DNA of 64,000 nucleotides from Bacteroidota bacterium (GTDB lineage Bacteria; Bacteroidota; Ignavibacteria; Ignavibacteriales; Ignavibacteriaceae). How positions within the stretch are numbered: the first letter of the stretch is position 1; each line of letters opens with the position of its first letter. The stretch covers positions 124,001-188,000 of the forward strand of contig JAIUOE010000001.1 in the NCBI GenBank assembly GCA_020161395.1, in the 5' to 3' direction. Both the position numbers and the translations under genes were made by a program. The notes beneath the pieces are model-generated. The model worked only from the letters and a program-made list of their open reading frames with translations. It did no database searches and had not been told where the DNA came from. Positions 27,655 through 36,249 of the stretch are shown here, one piece after another.

Positions 27655-28554
27655 TTACTCCTTGGTTTTCATTTCGTGACCGCCAAACTTGTTCCTGAGA
27701 GCAGAAAGGGTTTTCATCGCAAAACTTTCATCCTGACGGCTCTGGAATCTGTTAAAAAGGGAAGTGGTTATTACATGAGCAGGGACATCAAAATCTATCG
27801 CAGTCTGTACTGTCCATCTGCCTTCACCACTGTCGGCAACAAAATCCTTTACTTTTTCAAGTTTTGGATCCTCCTTGAATGCGAGATGGGCGAGATCGAG
27901 AAGCCACGATCTGACTACACTTCCGTGCTGCCAGATTCCTGTTACTTTTTCAAGATCGATATTGAACGGGGATTTCTCCATTATCTCAAATCCTTCGGCA
28001 TAAGCCTGCATCATTCCATATTCAATTCCGTTGTGTACCATCTTAACAAAATGTCCTGCACCACTTGTTCCGCAGTAAGCATGTCCACCAACTGGTGCGA
28101 GTGTCTCGAGAACAGGGAGAATAAAATCAACAGCTTCTTTTTTGCCGCCGTACATGAGGCAGTATCCGTTTTGGAGACCCCATACTCCGCCACTGGTGCC
28201 ACAGTCGAGATACTCAAATCCGTGTTCTTCCACCATTTTATTGCGTGCCTGTGTGTCCCTCCAGTATGAATTTCCTCCGTCAACTATGATATCGCCTTTG
28301 TTCAAATATTTTACTGTCTCAGCGATGTTATCGTCGACTGCCTGTCCCGAGGGAACCATAAGCCAGACAACTTTTCTTCCTTCGAGTTTAGAGCAAAGGT
28401 CTGCTATGGAGGTGGAACCAACAGCGCCTTTGGCAACTGCTTCTTTTACCTTCCCTTCAGAGCGGTTATAGACCACCACTTCGTGTCCACCAAGCAGAAG
28501 TCTCTCAACCATGTTTGCTCCCATTTTACCAAGACCGACAAATCCTATTTTCAT
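27655..28554 (-). CDS. gnd: 6-phosphogluconate dehydrogenase, decarboxylating (short form)
   Basis: 299 residues. The NAD(P) loop is IGFVGLGKMGANMVERLL, the substrate motif is LDCGTSGGVWGLQNGYCLMYGG, and the catalytic Lys/Asn region is GHFVKMVHNGIEYGMMQAYAEGF. A C-terminal helix (SRQDESFAMKTLSALRNKFGGH) is as in the shorter GndA/YqeC type, which lacks the extended tail of the 470-residue enzymes and is often NAD-linked. It converts 6-phosphogluconate to ribulose-5-phosphate and CO2. It is the first gene of the operon and follows a GGAGAAAAG ribosome site. Confidence 0.93.
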   Translation of the reverse strand: MKIGFVGLGKMGANMVERLLLGGHEVVVYNRSEGKVKEAVAKGAVGSTSIADLCSKLEGRKVVWLMVPSGQAVDDNIAETVKYLNKGDIIVDGGNSYWRDTQARNKMVEEHGFEYLDCGTSGGVWGLQNGYCLMYGGKKEAVDFILPVLETLAPVGGHAYCGTSGAGHFVKMVHNGIEYGMMQAYAEGFEIMEKSPFNIDLEKVTGIWQHGSVVRSWLLDLAHLAFKEDPKLEKVKDFVADSGEGRWTVQTAIDFDVPAHVITTSLFNRFQSRQDESFAMKTLSALRNKFGGHEMKTKE

Positions 28555-28586
28555 CTTTTCTCCGTGTTCTTAATGTGTTTCAACTG

Positions 28587-29588
28587 CTAATTTCCATAAA
28601 TGGTGAGCTTTGGAGCTCTCGGTCCGTCAATCTTTTTCAGATTTTCAATGGCATTTTCATTCAGCCGGTAGAACCGGAATCCGAGGAAATTCCAACCGTT
28701 TTTCTTTTTCTTTGCCTTAAATTCATCCCAGTACGACTGAATCGACTGAATCTTGACCACAGGATCGGCAGAATGCATAAAATTCACCTGACCGTCTTTT
28801 TCAACGGAGACAAGTCCTACATGTCCTACCCATGGTTCGCTTCCGGGATATGCTCTGACAATGTTCACAAAGTCACCTGTTTTTAAGTAAGGGAGCACTT
28901 TGTAGAGGGAGTCACCCGGGATGTAAGTCCATTCAATTTTTTCTTTGGGGATATTCTGTCCAATCCCGTGTTTTTTGAAAAATTTTGCCCTGTCAATCTC
29001 GGAAGAAGTCTTCACAACAGCGTTTCCACCGATTTCATCTGTAATCTCGGTGATAAGCCATGTGTTGTTCTTTACCCAGTCGGCTTCTGTGTAGTGGTTT
29101 CTCGTGAGCATGCCGATTTCGCCATCTTTGTAGCGTATTCTCTGTAGCATGGCAAAAAATTCCTTCCAGTTGTGGCTTAGCGACATGGCATAGATATGCT
29201 CGCTGAAAACCACACAATCGCTCTTGTTCAGGTTGAACAGAGGTTGCTTATCCTTTATCTCAAACGGAAACTCACCGAGAAGATAGATGTCATATTTCTG
29301 ACCCATATTCTGTTTTGCAAGAATCTGAATTCTGTCCCTTAGTCCGGGTACAGTTTCCTGCAAAAATGATAGATACTTGTCCAGCTCTTCTTCTGTAAAT
29401 TTATAAAGAGGTTTCTGAAGAAGTTTTTTCATCTCCTTGGGAATTGTAACATTCTCTAATGATGCGGGAATATTTAACTCGATCGACACTTCTGACGGTT
29501 TGTTTTTTTCGCCCTTTTTATCCTTCCCTTTTTGAGGCACAATACATATGACTGCAGTAAGGACGATAATAACAAGATATTTAAACAT
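28587..29588 (-). CDS. DUF1460-type N-acetylmuramoyl-L-alanine amidase-like protein
   Basis: 333 residues from the ATG at 29588, chosen for a strong AAAGGAG 6 bases upstream and a signal peptide (FKYLVIIVLTAVICIV). A Lys-rich linker follows. The C-terminal about 250 residues match the DUF1460 (NlpC/P60-related) pattern, with a probable catalytic Cys in NLNKSDCVVFSEHIYAM, a Trp-rich middle and a catalytic His in PWVGHVGLVS with HSADPVVK after it. It probably cleaves peptidoglycan stem peptides in the periplasm. It is 32 bases upstream of gnd on the same strand but functionally unrelated to that operon. Confidence 0.82.
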   Translation of the reverse strand: MFKYLVIIVLTAVICIVPQKGKDKKGEKNKPSEVSIELNIPASLENVTIPKEMKKLLQKPLYKFTEEELDKYLSFLQETVPGLRDRIQILAKQNMGQKYDIYLLGEFPFEIKDKQPLFNLNKSDCVVFSEHIYAMSLSHNWKEFFAMLQRIRYKDGEIGMLTRNHYTEADWVKNNTWLITEITDEIGGNAVVKTSSEIDRAKFFKKHGIGQNIPKEKIEWTYIPGDSLYKVLPYLKTGDFVNIVRAYPGSEPWVGHVGLVSVEKDGQVNFMHSADPVVKIQSIQSYWDEFKAKKKKNGWNFLGFRFYRLNENAIENLKKIDGPRAPKLTIYGN

Positions 29589-29598
29589 TTTTTCTCCT

Positions 29599-30105
29599 TT
29601 ATTTGGGTGGAAACAGCCGTAGAATCCCGGCAACTGTGTTCTTCAAAACGGTCCGGGGGTCAGCCTCCTTGCCGGTCAGCCGGGTATCCCAGCCGCGCCA
29701 GACCACATTGCCCGTTTCTCCGTCTATTACATCTATCACAACCAGACCCTTCATCGCAAAAAGAGGTTCCTCTTTCACCGACCAGAATCCTTTCCACCGC
29801 TCAAAGTTTACACTGCCATAGGAGGTTTCCACTTCCGCTTCAGTATAAAAAGTAACAACAAAGTCATGAACTTCATTTCCTTTTTTGTAACCCTTCGACT
29901 GCAAAATGGAGTCAATCTCTCCACCAATAGCCTGAGCCAGAACGGGAGAATTACTCTTCAGAGCGGTACTCGGGTAGATAGTGAAAACTTTTAGCGTCGA
30001 AAAATTGAAGTTTTGCTGAAAGTCATAGTCACTCGTTGTGGTTCTGCACGATGTAAACAGCATCATAACCGCAAGACACGATACTGTTGTTATTGGATTT
30101 TTCAT
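29599..30105 (-). CDS. DUF4136-like lipoprotein
   Basis: 168 residues from the ATG at 30105; an upstream TTG is rejected. The signal peptide ends at lipobox FTSC with Cys20. The mature domain has the DUF4136 pattern: DYDFQQNFNFSTLKVF at the start, a helix AIGGEIDSILQSKGYKKG, and the closing GLVVIDVIDGETGNVVWRGWDTR strand pair. DUF4136 proteins are outer-membrane or periplasmic lipoproteins of unknown function. It sits ten bases before the DUF1460 gene and is probably co-transcribed with it. Confidence 0.82.
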   Translation of the reverse strand: MKNPITTVSCLAVMMLFTSCRTTTSDYDFQQNFNFSTLKVFTIYPSTALKSNSPVLAQAIGGEIDSILQSKGYKKGNEVHDFVVTFYTEAEVETSYGSVNFERWKGFWSVKEEPLFAMKGLVVIDVIDGETGNVVWRGWDTRLTGKEADPRTVLKNTVAGILRLFPPK

Positions 30106-30251
30106 TCTTTTCAATCACTGTAACCGGGAAATATCCATTCTTTAAGGTATTTTACCCCTTTTCAAAGAATATACAGGATCCCGATTTATTTTAAAATACG
30201 CAATTTTAAAAATAGTGAATTTAAAGGCAATCTTATTACCCTTTATGTGTG

Positions 30252-30332
30252 ACTTGAGAGACCGGTGAAACTTGAGAAACTTGAGAGACCCGAGAATCCT
30301 GAGTTTCCGAAGTTCTAAGGTTCCGAAGTTCT
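30252..30332. repeat. imperfect short direct repeats at the 3' end of a glycosyltransferase gene
   Basis: Two families of short repeats run together. ACTTGAGAGACC occurs at 30252-30263 and 30279-30290, with a further partial ACTTGAGAA between. TTCCGAAGTTCT occurs at 30305-30316 and 30321-30332. The last copy lies within the final codons of the glycosyltransferase gene. No open frame or RNA structure explains it. Confidence 0.75.
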
Positions 30333-31457
30333 GAAAAGAGAGACCAGCCTCATGGTTTTCAGGGCATCGAACCAGATGTTTTTTTGATTTGAAATCTGGG
30401 CTCCACTCTTCGATGATTTGTAAATGCTCCTCATGGCAATTGAGAATTTGCAGGATTCCAAAAAGACAAAGGTCTCTTCATCTGTTTTTCGGATTGCGTC
30501 TATAAGTTTTTCAACGGAAGTGTAATCTTCATGATATACACTCAAAAAGGTTTTGAGCCGTTCAAACACGATTGGGGGATAAGGCTTGATCGCTTTTCCC
30601 GTTTCTTTCCGGTCGTTCATCGCCTTTCCTGTTCCGAAAATCACTCTGTCACTCACTCTGTTTGAGGGGAATACAAGCACTTCTTCAATACTTTCAATTT
30701 TAGTGACTTTTGCGATGTTCTCGAGAAAATAAAAATCCTCGGCAGCCCTTCGGGTATTCATCCCCCCGGCCTTTACATAGGTTGAGACATTCGAAACCAT
30801 GGTCGAACCGATAAAATGCCATGCGTAAGGGGAGCCTGCGTATTTGAGTCCGTCGGTGTACGATCTCAAACAGGCTTCATATTCCCTGATCGCTTCGATG
30901 TTTTCAGCATCATCTTCTCTGTGTTTATATTCCAAAACTGCCGCTTTGCAACCTCTTTGAGCAAGTTCGACGAGCCGCGTAAAATATGAGGGTGCGACGA
31001 GACAATCCGCATCAACAGAGACGAGGAGAGAGTTACCGGGACGGGCATGATCTGTGAGGGAAATTGCGGAATCGAGACCTGTTTTTCTTGGATAGCCTGC
31101 TCCGGCAAACTTGACCGGCACTTCCCTCCCCGCACCCGGCATATCAATTATCGCAACAGGAAGGGGGGAACTGCTGCCAAAATCAGTCAGAAGCCTTACG
31201 GTCTCACTACTTGAATTTTTAATTTCGGATGCAGCATTTTCAGGGTGATTTATTACAAAAAGAGAGGCGATTTTTTCGAAAGTTGAAGTGTCGTTTGCGA
31301 GGAATGAATCCAAAAGGAAAGGAAGGTTTTCAAGTTCATTGTAGCAGGGAACCACAACCACCACTTCCTTAAAGCCGGAAAAATTTTGATAATCCGGTGT
31401 AAGATGAAGACCCCGCTTTGCAAGATATGCGGCGACGGGGTCTTTAAATTTATTCAA
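30315..31457 (-). CDS. glycosyltransferase family 2-like protein
   Basis: 380 residues with a GT-A fold. VVVVVPCYNELENLPFLLDSFL opens the nucleotide-sugar domain, with SLLVSVDADCLVAPSYF as the DxD-like motif (Asp-Ala-Asp), GGMNTRRAAEDFYFLENI as the acceptor-side motif carrying E-D, and VFPSNRVSDRVIFGTG later. There are no obvious transmembrane helices. It overlaps miaA by eight bases at its start. The sugar and acceptor cannot be identified. Short repeats reach into its last codons. Confidence 0.8.
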   Translation of the reverse strand: MNKFKDPVAAYLAKRGLHLTPDYQNFSGFKEVVVVVPCYNELENLPFLLDSFLANDTSTFEKIASLFVINHPENAASEIKNSSSETVRLLTDFGSSSPLPVAIIDMPGAGREVPVKFAGAGYPRKTGLDSAISLTDHARPGNSLLVSVDADCLVAPSYFTRLVELAQRGCKAAVLEYKHREDDAENIEAIREYEACLRSYTDGLKYAGSPYAWHFIGSTMVSNVSTYVKAGGMNTRRAAEDFYFLENIAKVTKIESIEEVLVFPSNRVSDRVIFGTGKAMNDRKETGKAIKPYPPIVFERLKTFLSVYHEDYTSVEKLIDAIRKTDEETFVFLESCKFSIAMRSIYKSSKSGAQISNQKNIWFDALKTMRLVSLFRTSEP

Positions 31458-32382
31458 CTATTTCGAATCCTGCTTCTTCGATCAATTTTTTGGCAGCATT
31501 GATATCCTCGGGAGCAATCCAGTTTACATGAACGCCGTTTTTTTCGAGTTTGGTGATACCCGTAATCTGCTTTTTGGCATAATCGTTAATCGCGTTGAGC
31601 AGTTTTTGGATCATGTCGTTTTTGGAAAGCTCTGATTTAAGATACTTGCCTGCAAATTTGTATTCCAGACCAAAATATTCGAGTCGCTCAGTCTTTATTC
31701 CCGAATTCATCAGTTCTCTGACTTCATCAACCAGACCCTCCCGGAGACGGTCGGCAAGTCTGATTCGTATTCTTTTATAATACTCTTCTCTCGAGACCTG
31801 AGTGGAAATAACGAGTGGATTCAACTCGATCGGGGGGTGAGTGAGTCCGTTTTGCTGCTCGAACTGAATACTCTCGCGGGCAATTACGAGTGCTTTTGCC
31901 GTTTTGTATTTCTCGACGAGGTCAGTCCTGTTATGAAGCAAAGGATTCAGTTCTTTCAACTCTGCAATAAGAGTTTCATGTTCCTGCTCCATCAGAGCTT
32001 CAGCTTTTTCCTCAAGGTTCTGAACCTTGATTAGCGGATAACGAAGGAAAAGAGCCGTAAAATACATATAAGTGCCACCGCAGAGCACGGGCACTTTACC
32101 ACGGCTTACTATGTCGTAGTAACTGTTGTAGAAATCTTCGAGAAACCGGAAAACGCTGTAGTCTTCCTTCGGGTCGAGAATGTCTATAAGGTGATAAGGG
32201 ATTTTCCCTTTGGGGGTTCTGTAAGCATTCAGGTCCTTACCGGTACCGATGTTCATGCCGCGATAAACCTGTCGTGAGTCGCAGGAGATTATCTCTCCAT
32301 CGACGAGAGAAGCGATCTTAACAGCAAGATCAGTCTTGCCTGTGGCGGTCGCTCCAATAACTGCAATATAATCATACATCAT
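31450..32382 (-). CDS. miaA: tRNA dimethylallyltransferase
   Basis: 310 residues. The P-loop is IAVIGATATGKTDLAVKIA, followed by DGEIISCDSRQVYRGMNIGTGK, which binds the prenyl donor and tRNA, then YHLIDILDPKEDYSV and VLCGGTYMYFTALF. MiaA transfers dimethylallyl to A37 of tRNAs reading UNN codons. Its ATG overlaps the stop of the upstream kinase-like gene (ATGA), and its end overlaps the next gene by eight bases, so three genes are translated as one unit. Confidence 0.95.
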   Translation of the reverse strand: MMYDYIAVIGATATGKTDLAVKIASLVDGEIISCDSRQVYRGMNIGTGKDLNAYRTPKGKIPYHLIDILDPKEDYSVFRFLEDFYNSYYDIVSRGKVPVLCGGTYMYFTALFLRYPLIKVQNLEEKAEALMEQEHETLIAELKELNPLLHNRTDLVEKYKTAKALVIARESIQFEQQNGLTHPPIELNPLVISTQVSREEYYKRIRIRLADRLREGLVDEVRELMNSGIKTERLEYFGLEYKFAGKYLKSELSKNDMIQKLLNAINDYAKKQITGITKLEKNGVHVNWIAPEDINAAKKLIEEAGFEIVE

Positions 32383-34730
32383 ACGGGCAAAGCTATAATT
32401 ATCTCAGTTCCCTGAGTTTTTGTTGATTCCAGGTAGATAAATCCACCATGTTCTTTAATTATCTTGTTGGCGATTGGAAGTCCCAACCCGACACCTGTTT
32501 TTCCGTAGGTGTAAAACGGTTCAAAAATCTTTTCCCTAAGATCGGGGTGAATCCCCGTCCCTGTATCTCTTATCGAGATGAGGATGTTCGATTCATTCGC
32601 GGAAGTGGAGAAATAAATCTTTCCACCTTCCGGCATCGCATCGAATGAATTCTGGGTGATGAGCGTAAGGGCGTGAATAAAGAGCTCCTTGTTGAAGAAC
32701 ATCACCATGTCGGCATTATATTTTCTCAGAAGAGTAACCTCTCTCTGTTTTGCCGGCTCGGAGACTTTCACGAGGAAGTCATCCAAAAGCTCACTCACGA
32801 GATAAGGCTGTTTCGAAAAGCCCGACACTTTCCCCACAAAAAATTGTATCGAGTCGAGAAATCCTTTTAAACCGGCGGCTCTTTCACGGATGATGTCGAA
32901 TCCATATCTGACTTTGTCCGTCAGTTTTCCCCTGTCAAGGGTTTCACTGATCGAAAGAATGGTCTCGACAGCAATTTTGATTTCCGACCCAAAAAATGCT
33001 GTATATTTTTGCAGATCCTCGTATTTCCCCGTAAGAGAGGTTTTACCGTCAGCTATTTTGTCCAGTATTCCGGATGCTGCTTTTGCAATATCTTCAATCG
33101 ACATCACATCGTGTGTGGTAAATCTTCCGTTGTTCGATGAAAAGAAAAGGAAGCAACCGTTCACTTTGTTTTCTCTCCCGATAAGGGGATAGTAGAGAAG
33201 TGAAGAGGGAATCTCTTTTTCGTCGATATTTTCCAGCCCTTCCATCATGCCCGAACTGTCAAGGTCGAAAAGTGTAACGGGCTCCTGCATTGTGATGAGC
33301 TCGTAAGCTATTTTTTCACGCACAGCAAAGTTGGTATCCTCTGAAATATGCCCTGTAACAGAGGAAAGGAAACCGCCATCGAATACAAACATAACGAATT
33401 CTTTGGCATTTACAAGTTTTAAAACATCTTCTTTTACAAAGTCGTAAATATCAACGGGTCTTTCAGCAGTGCAAACAGAGGTAATCAGCTCAAGTTGTTT
33501 CCTCAGAGCAATTGTTTCACCGCTGTTTACAATTGTGATTTTTTCGGGTGCCGGCTGCCCGGCTGAAGAAGAGATTTCTGCTGTCTCCCGAAGCTCCTCT
33601 TCTTCAGAAGGAGTGATTTGTTCTGCCGGTTCATCCGCTGCAGGCATTTCAACCACAACAGACGAAAAGTCACCTTCCGCTTCAAAATAGGGTTCTTCTT
33701 CTGTTTCCGCAACTGCCGGTTCATTCAGTTTGTCGTAATCAGGTTCCTCAATCTCCATCGGGGACTCTGCATACCCGGCCGTAAGTTCCAATTCTTTATT
33801 GGGGTCGAATTCGTCAAGGTCTTCTTCGAAATCTTCATCTTCTTCAGGTAATTGGAAATCGTCATCGTCTTCATCGCCGGGTTCAAAATCGTCATCCTCG
33901 AAATCTTCAAAATCATCGTCGTCTTCAAAAAAGTCCTCTTCAATGACAGCTTCATCGAGCTCATCGACAGCACGGAGAAGTTCATCTTCACTGATTACCT
34001 CGTCCCCGTCTTCTCCCTCTTCAATAAAAAGAGTGTCCAACCGGTCTGATTTTTCAGTTGCAACCTGAGTGTCCGGCTCATTTACAGGCTCAAAGTCATC
34101 CTCATCAAAATCGAAATCATCATAAACGCCTTCCTCTTCAGATTCCTTTTCGGGTTCTCTAATTTCGGGCTCTTCCGGAAGTATCTCTGGTGAGGCTGTC
34201 TCAACATCCTTTCCGCTGACTTCAACGGCTTCATGTACCACTTCAGTATCGGGAGGAATTGATAACTGTTTCCCGTCGGGTTCATTATTGTCAATGATTG
34301 TCTCGGCACCCTCTTTTGTAAGATCATAGGTTTTTGCGAGATTAATCTTTACATTTATTCTAATCTCATCATTACCGTACAGGTAAGACAGGAATCTCTC
34401 TTTGCTGAGTACAAAGAATTCGGAATCAATCTCTGTTATCGCAGTAGAGGTTCTTTCTTTCCCCTCGAGCACTTCTCTTTCGCCAAAAAAATCACCCGCT
34501 GCCCTTGATACTATCTTGGCACCGGTTTTGGTTTTTATCTTGATCTTCACAAGTCCGTACAGAATCAGGTAAACATTTTCGGAGGGTTCTCCATTCTGGA
34601 AAACCAGCTTACCTTCAGGGACTTCCACGATGCTGCTCTTTAAACTGCCCGGAGAGGCAGCAACATCAGGAGCTTTTTTGAAGAAAAAGTTCGTCTTTAA
34701 TTTTTCGACTAATTTTGAAGTTGTTAACAT
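32379..34730 (-). CDS. cNMP-binding, acidic-linker, GAF-like and HATPase protein
   Basis: 783 residues. About 15-140 is a cyclic-nucleotide-binding fold (VPEGKLVFQNGEPSENVYLILYG, then AGDFFGEREVL). About 150-400 is an extreme Asp/Glu-rich disordered region with long DDD/EED runs. About 410-540 is GAF-like. The end (about 640-783) is a histidine-kinase ATPase with N-box TQNSFDAM, DTGTGI and GVGLGLP. The dimerisation helices (about 555-620) do not show a clear H-box histidine, so it may not autophosphorylate conventionally. It is cytoplasmic. The acidic linker is not a known kinase element. Confidence 0.82.
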   Translation of the reverse strand: MLTTSKLVEKLKTNFFFKKAPDVAASPGSLKSSIVEVPEGKLVFQNGEPSENVYLILYGLVKIKIKTKTGAKIVSRAAGDFFGEREVLEGKERTSTAITEIDSEFFVLSKERFLSYLYGNDEIRINVKINLAKTYDLTKEGAETIIDNNEPDGKQLSIPPDTEVVHEAVEVSGKDVETASPEILPEEPEIREPEKESEEEGVYDDFDFDEDDFEPVNEPDTQVATEKSDRLDTLFIEEGEDGDEVISEDELLRAVDELDEAVIEEDFFEDDDDFEDFEDDDFEPGDEDDDDFQLPEEDEDFEEDLDEFDPNKELELTAGYAESPMEIEEPDYDKLNEPAVAETEEEPYFEAEGDFSSVVVEMPAADEPAEQITPSEEEELRETAEISSSAGQPAPEKITIVNSGETIALRKQLELITSVCTAERPVDIYDFVKEDVLKLVNAKEFVMFVFDGGFLSSVTGHISEDTNFAVREKIAYELITMQEPVTLFDLDSSGMMEGLENIDEKEIPSSLLYYPLIGRENKVNGCFLFFSSNNGRFTTHDVMSIEDIAKAASGILDKIADGKTSLTGKYEDLQKYTAFFGSEIKIAVETILSISETLDRGKLTDKVRYGFDIIRERAAGLKGFLDSIQFFVGKVSGFSKQPYLVSELLDDFLVKVSEPAKQREVTLLRKYNADMVMFFNKELFIHALTLITQNSFDAMPEGGKIYFSTSANESNILISIRDTGTGIHPDLREKIFEPFYTYGKTGVGLGLPIANKIIKEHGGFIYLESTKTQGTEIIIALPV

Positions 34731-34781
34731 TTATGTTTGAGAATAAAAATTTTTTCATTTATAAACAACTAACTTAATTAA

Positions 34782-35417
34782 ATGCATCGAAATGAAATAG
34801 AAAAAGGTATCGATCATTTGCGTAAAAATGATCCAATTCTTAAACCTTTAACAGAAAAAATACCTCCTTACTGGTACGAACCGCGTGAAGAGTATGCAAA
34901 AGACCTTATAACGGCTATTTTAAATCAGCAGCTTTCGATAAAAGCGGCTTACACTATCGAGCAGCGATTCCTCAAAAAGTTCGGGGATCCGCCCGATTTG
35001 ACAGCCCTCCTCGAGGCTGACCATCAGGATGTGAGGGCTCTCGGACTCTCGAATGCGAAAGTGACATATGTTAAAGCCATCGCTTCGGCATTTCTTAACG
35101 GGGAGGTACACTTTCACAAATTCCCGGAAATGAGCGATGAAGAGATTATTAAGGAACTTGTTAAAATAAAGGGTGTGGGCGAGTGGACTGCCCACATGTT
35201 CCTGATGTTTACCCTTATCAGACCAAATGTCTTGCCAACAGGTGATCTGGGAATCAAAAGGGCGATTATGGTCAACTACGATCTCCCCGAAATGCCCGAT
35301 GCAAAAACTGTTGCAGAAATTTCAAAAAAAGGGAATTGGGCACCTTACAACACCATTGCATGTTATTTTTTATGGAAGAGCATCGATCAACCAGGTGCTG
35401 GGTCCCCCATTTATTGA
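34782..35417 (+). CDS. DNA-3-methyladenine glycosylase (AlkA-like HhH-GPD)
   Basis: 211 residues. AILNQQLSIKAAYTIEQRF opens the fold. The helix-hairpin-helix is seen as LVKIKGVGEWTAHMFLMF, and catalytic Asp155 lies in LPTGDLGIKRA. The protein therefore contains the complete HhH-GPD active site and is expected to remove alkylated bases from DNA. It is shorter than E. coli AlkA because it lacks the N-terminal TBP-like domain, as in many bacterial Mag-type enzymes. It is divergent from the cNMP-kinase gene and precedes an ECF sigma gene. Confidence 0.92.
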   Translation: MHRNEIEKGIDHLRKNDPILKPLTEKIPPYWYEPREEYAKDLITAILNQQLSIKAAYTIEQRFLKKFGDPPDLTALLEADHQDVRALGLSNAKVTYVKAIASAFLNGEVHFHKFPEMSDEEIIKELVKIKGVGEWTAHMFLMFTLIRPNVLPTGDLGIKRAIMVNYDLPEMPDAKTVAEISKKGNWAPYNTIACYFLWKSIDQPGAGSPIY

Positions 35418-35447
35418 ATCTTTTTTAAATTTGAAACATCATACTAC

Positions 35448-36008
35448 ATGTCAGAAGAACAAATAATTGAACTCGCCAAATCCGGAGATAAAGATGCTCT
35501 GCGTGACCTGGTGAAAAAATATGAAAAAACCATCTTCAGTTTTGCGTTTAAAATCTGCAGAAACAGGGATAAAGCCGAAAATGTGATGCAGGAAACCTTC
35601 CTGAGTATGATTAAATCGCTCAAAGGTTTCGATGGAAATTCAAAACTTTCCACCTGGCTCTACCGTATTTCCATGAATCACTGTCTGATGTCGGCAAGAA
35701 GTAAAAAAAAGGACCTGTTCGTTGAACCTGACAATGATGACGAACTTTTCAACGAAAAATATGTCGCTGACTGGTCGACAATTCCTTACAAATCTGTTGA
35801 AAATGCAGAACTGAGGGAAATTTTGGACATGGCGATTGACAAACTGGCTCCCGAATACAGAATTGTCTTCACCCTGAGGGATGTTCAACAGCTTTCAACC
35901 GAAGAAACTGCCGGAATTACGGGTTTATCAGTACCGGCTGTGAAGTCAAGGCTCCACAGAGCAAGAGCTTTTTTAAGAAATGAGATATCCGAGGCTTTCA
36001 AAAAATGA
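35448..36008 (+). CDS. ECF-type RNA polymerase sigma factor
   Basis: 186 residues. Region 2 includes FSFAFKICRNRDKAENVMQETFLS and FDGNSKLSTWLYRISMNHCL (about 28-78). Region 4 includes LAPEYRIVFTLRDVQQLSTEETAGITGLSVPAVKSRLHRAR (about 125-172). There is no region 3, as expected for ECF factors. Its end overlaps the next gene, a zinc-finger anti-sigma, by four bases (ATGA), so the pair is a regulated module. No anti-sigma membrane domain is present. Its regulon cannot be seen here. Confidence 0.93.
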   Translation: MSEEQIIELAKSGDKDALRDLVKKYEKTIFSFAFKICRNRDKAENVMQETFLSMIKSLKGFDGNSKLSTWLYRISMNHCLMSARSKKKDLFVEPDNDDELFNEKYVADWSTIPYKSVENAELREILDMAIDKLAPEYRIVFTLRDVQQLSTEETAGITGLSVPAVKSRLHRARAFLRNEISEAFKK

Positions 36009-36238
36009 AATTCGAAGAAGTAAAATGCAAAGATGTGATGCTGCACATCTGCGAAAACCTGAAAGAAGATATTAACTCCGAAAAGTGCAGAGCCATCAGA
36101 GAACATATCGAAAAATGTGATGCCTGCAAGGATTATTGTGCCTCCGTGGAATGTACCATCGACTGGTACAGGGAGTACAATCCCGACTTTACGGATGAAC
36201 TCCACAGAAATTTATTAAGTAAACTTGGTCTTGAATAA
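36005..36238 (+). CDS. zinc-finger (zf-HC2) anti-sigma factor
   Basis: 77 residues. The motif CRAIREHIEKCDACKDY contains the H-x3-C-x2-C zinc-binding core of zf-HC2 anti-sigma proteins. It is short, wholly soluble and without the usual transmembrane helix, so it may respond to a cytoplasmic redox or zinc signal like ZAS-type proteins. It follows the ECF sigma gene with a four-base overlap and should bind that sigma factor. Confidence 0.85.
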   Translation: MKFEEVKCKDVMLHICENLKEDINSEKCRAIREHIEKCDACKDYCASVECTIDWYREYNPDFTDELHRNLLSKLGLE

Positions 36239-36249
36239 CAAGAGGAATC

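Noticed and set aside
33799-34068. A serine-rich frame opposite the acidic segment of the cNMP-kinase-like gene
   Set aside because: Its composition is simply the reverse reading of the Asp/Glu codon runs.
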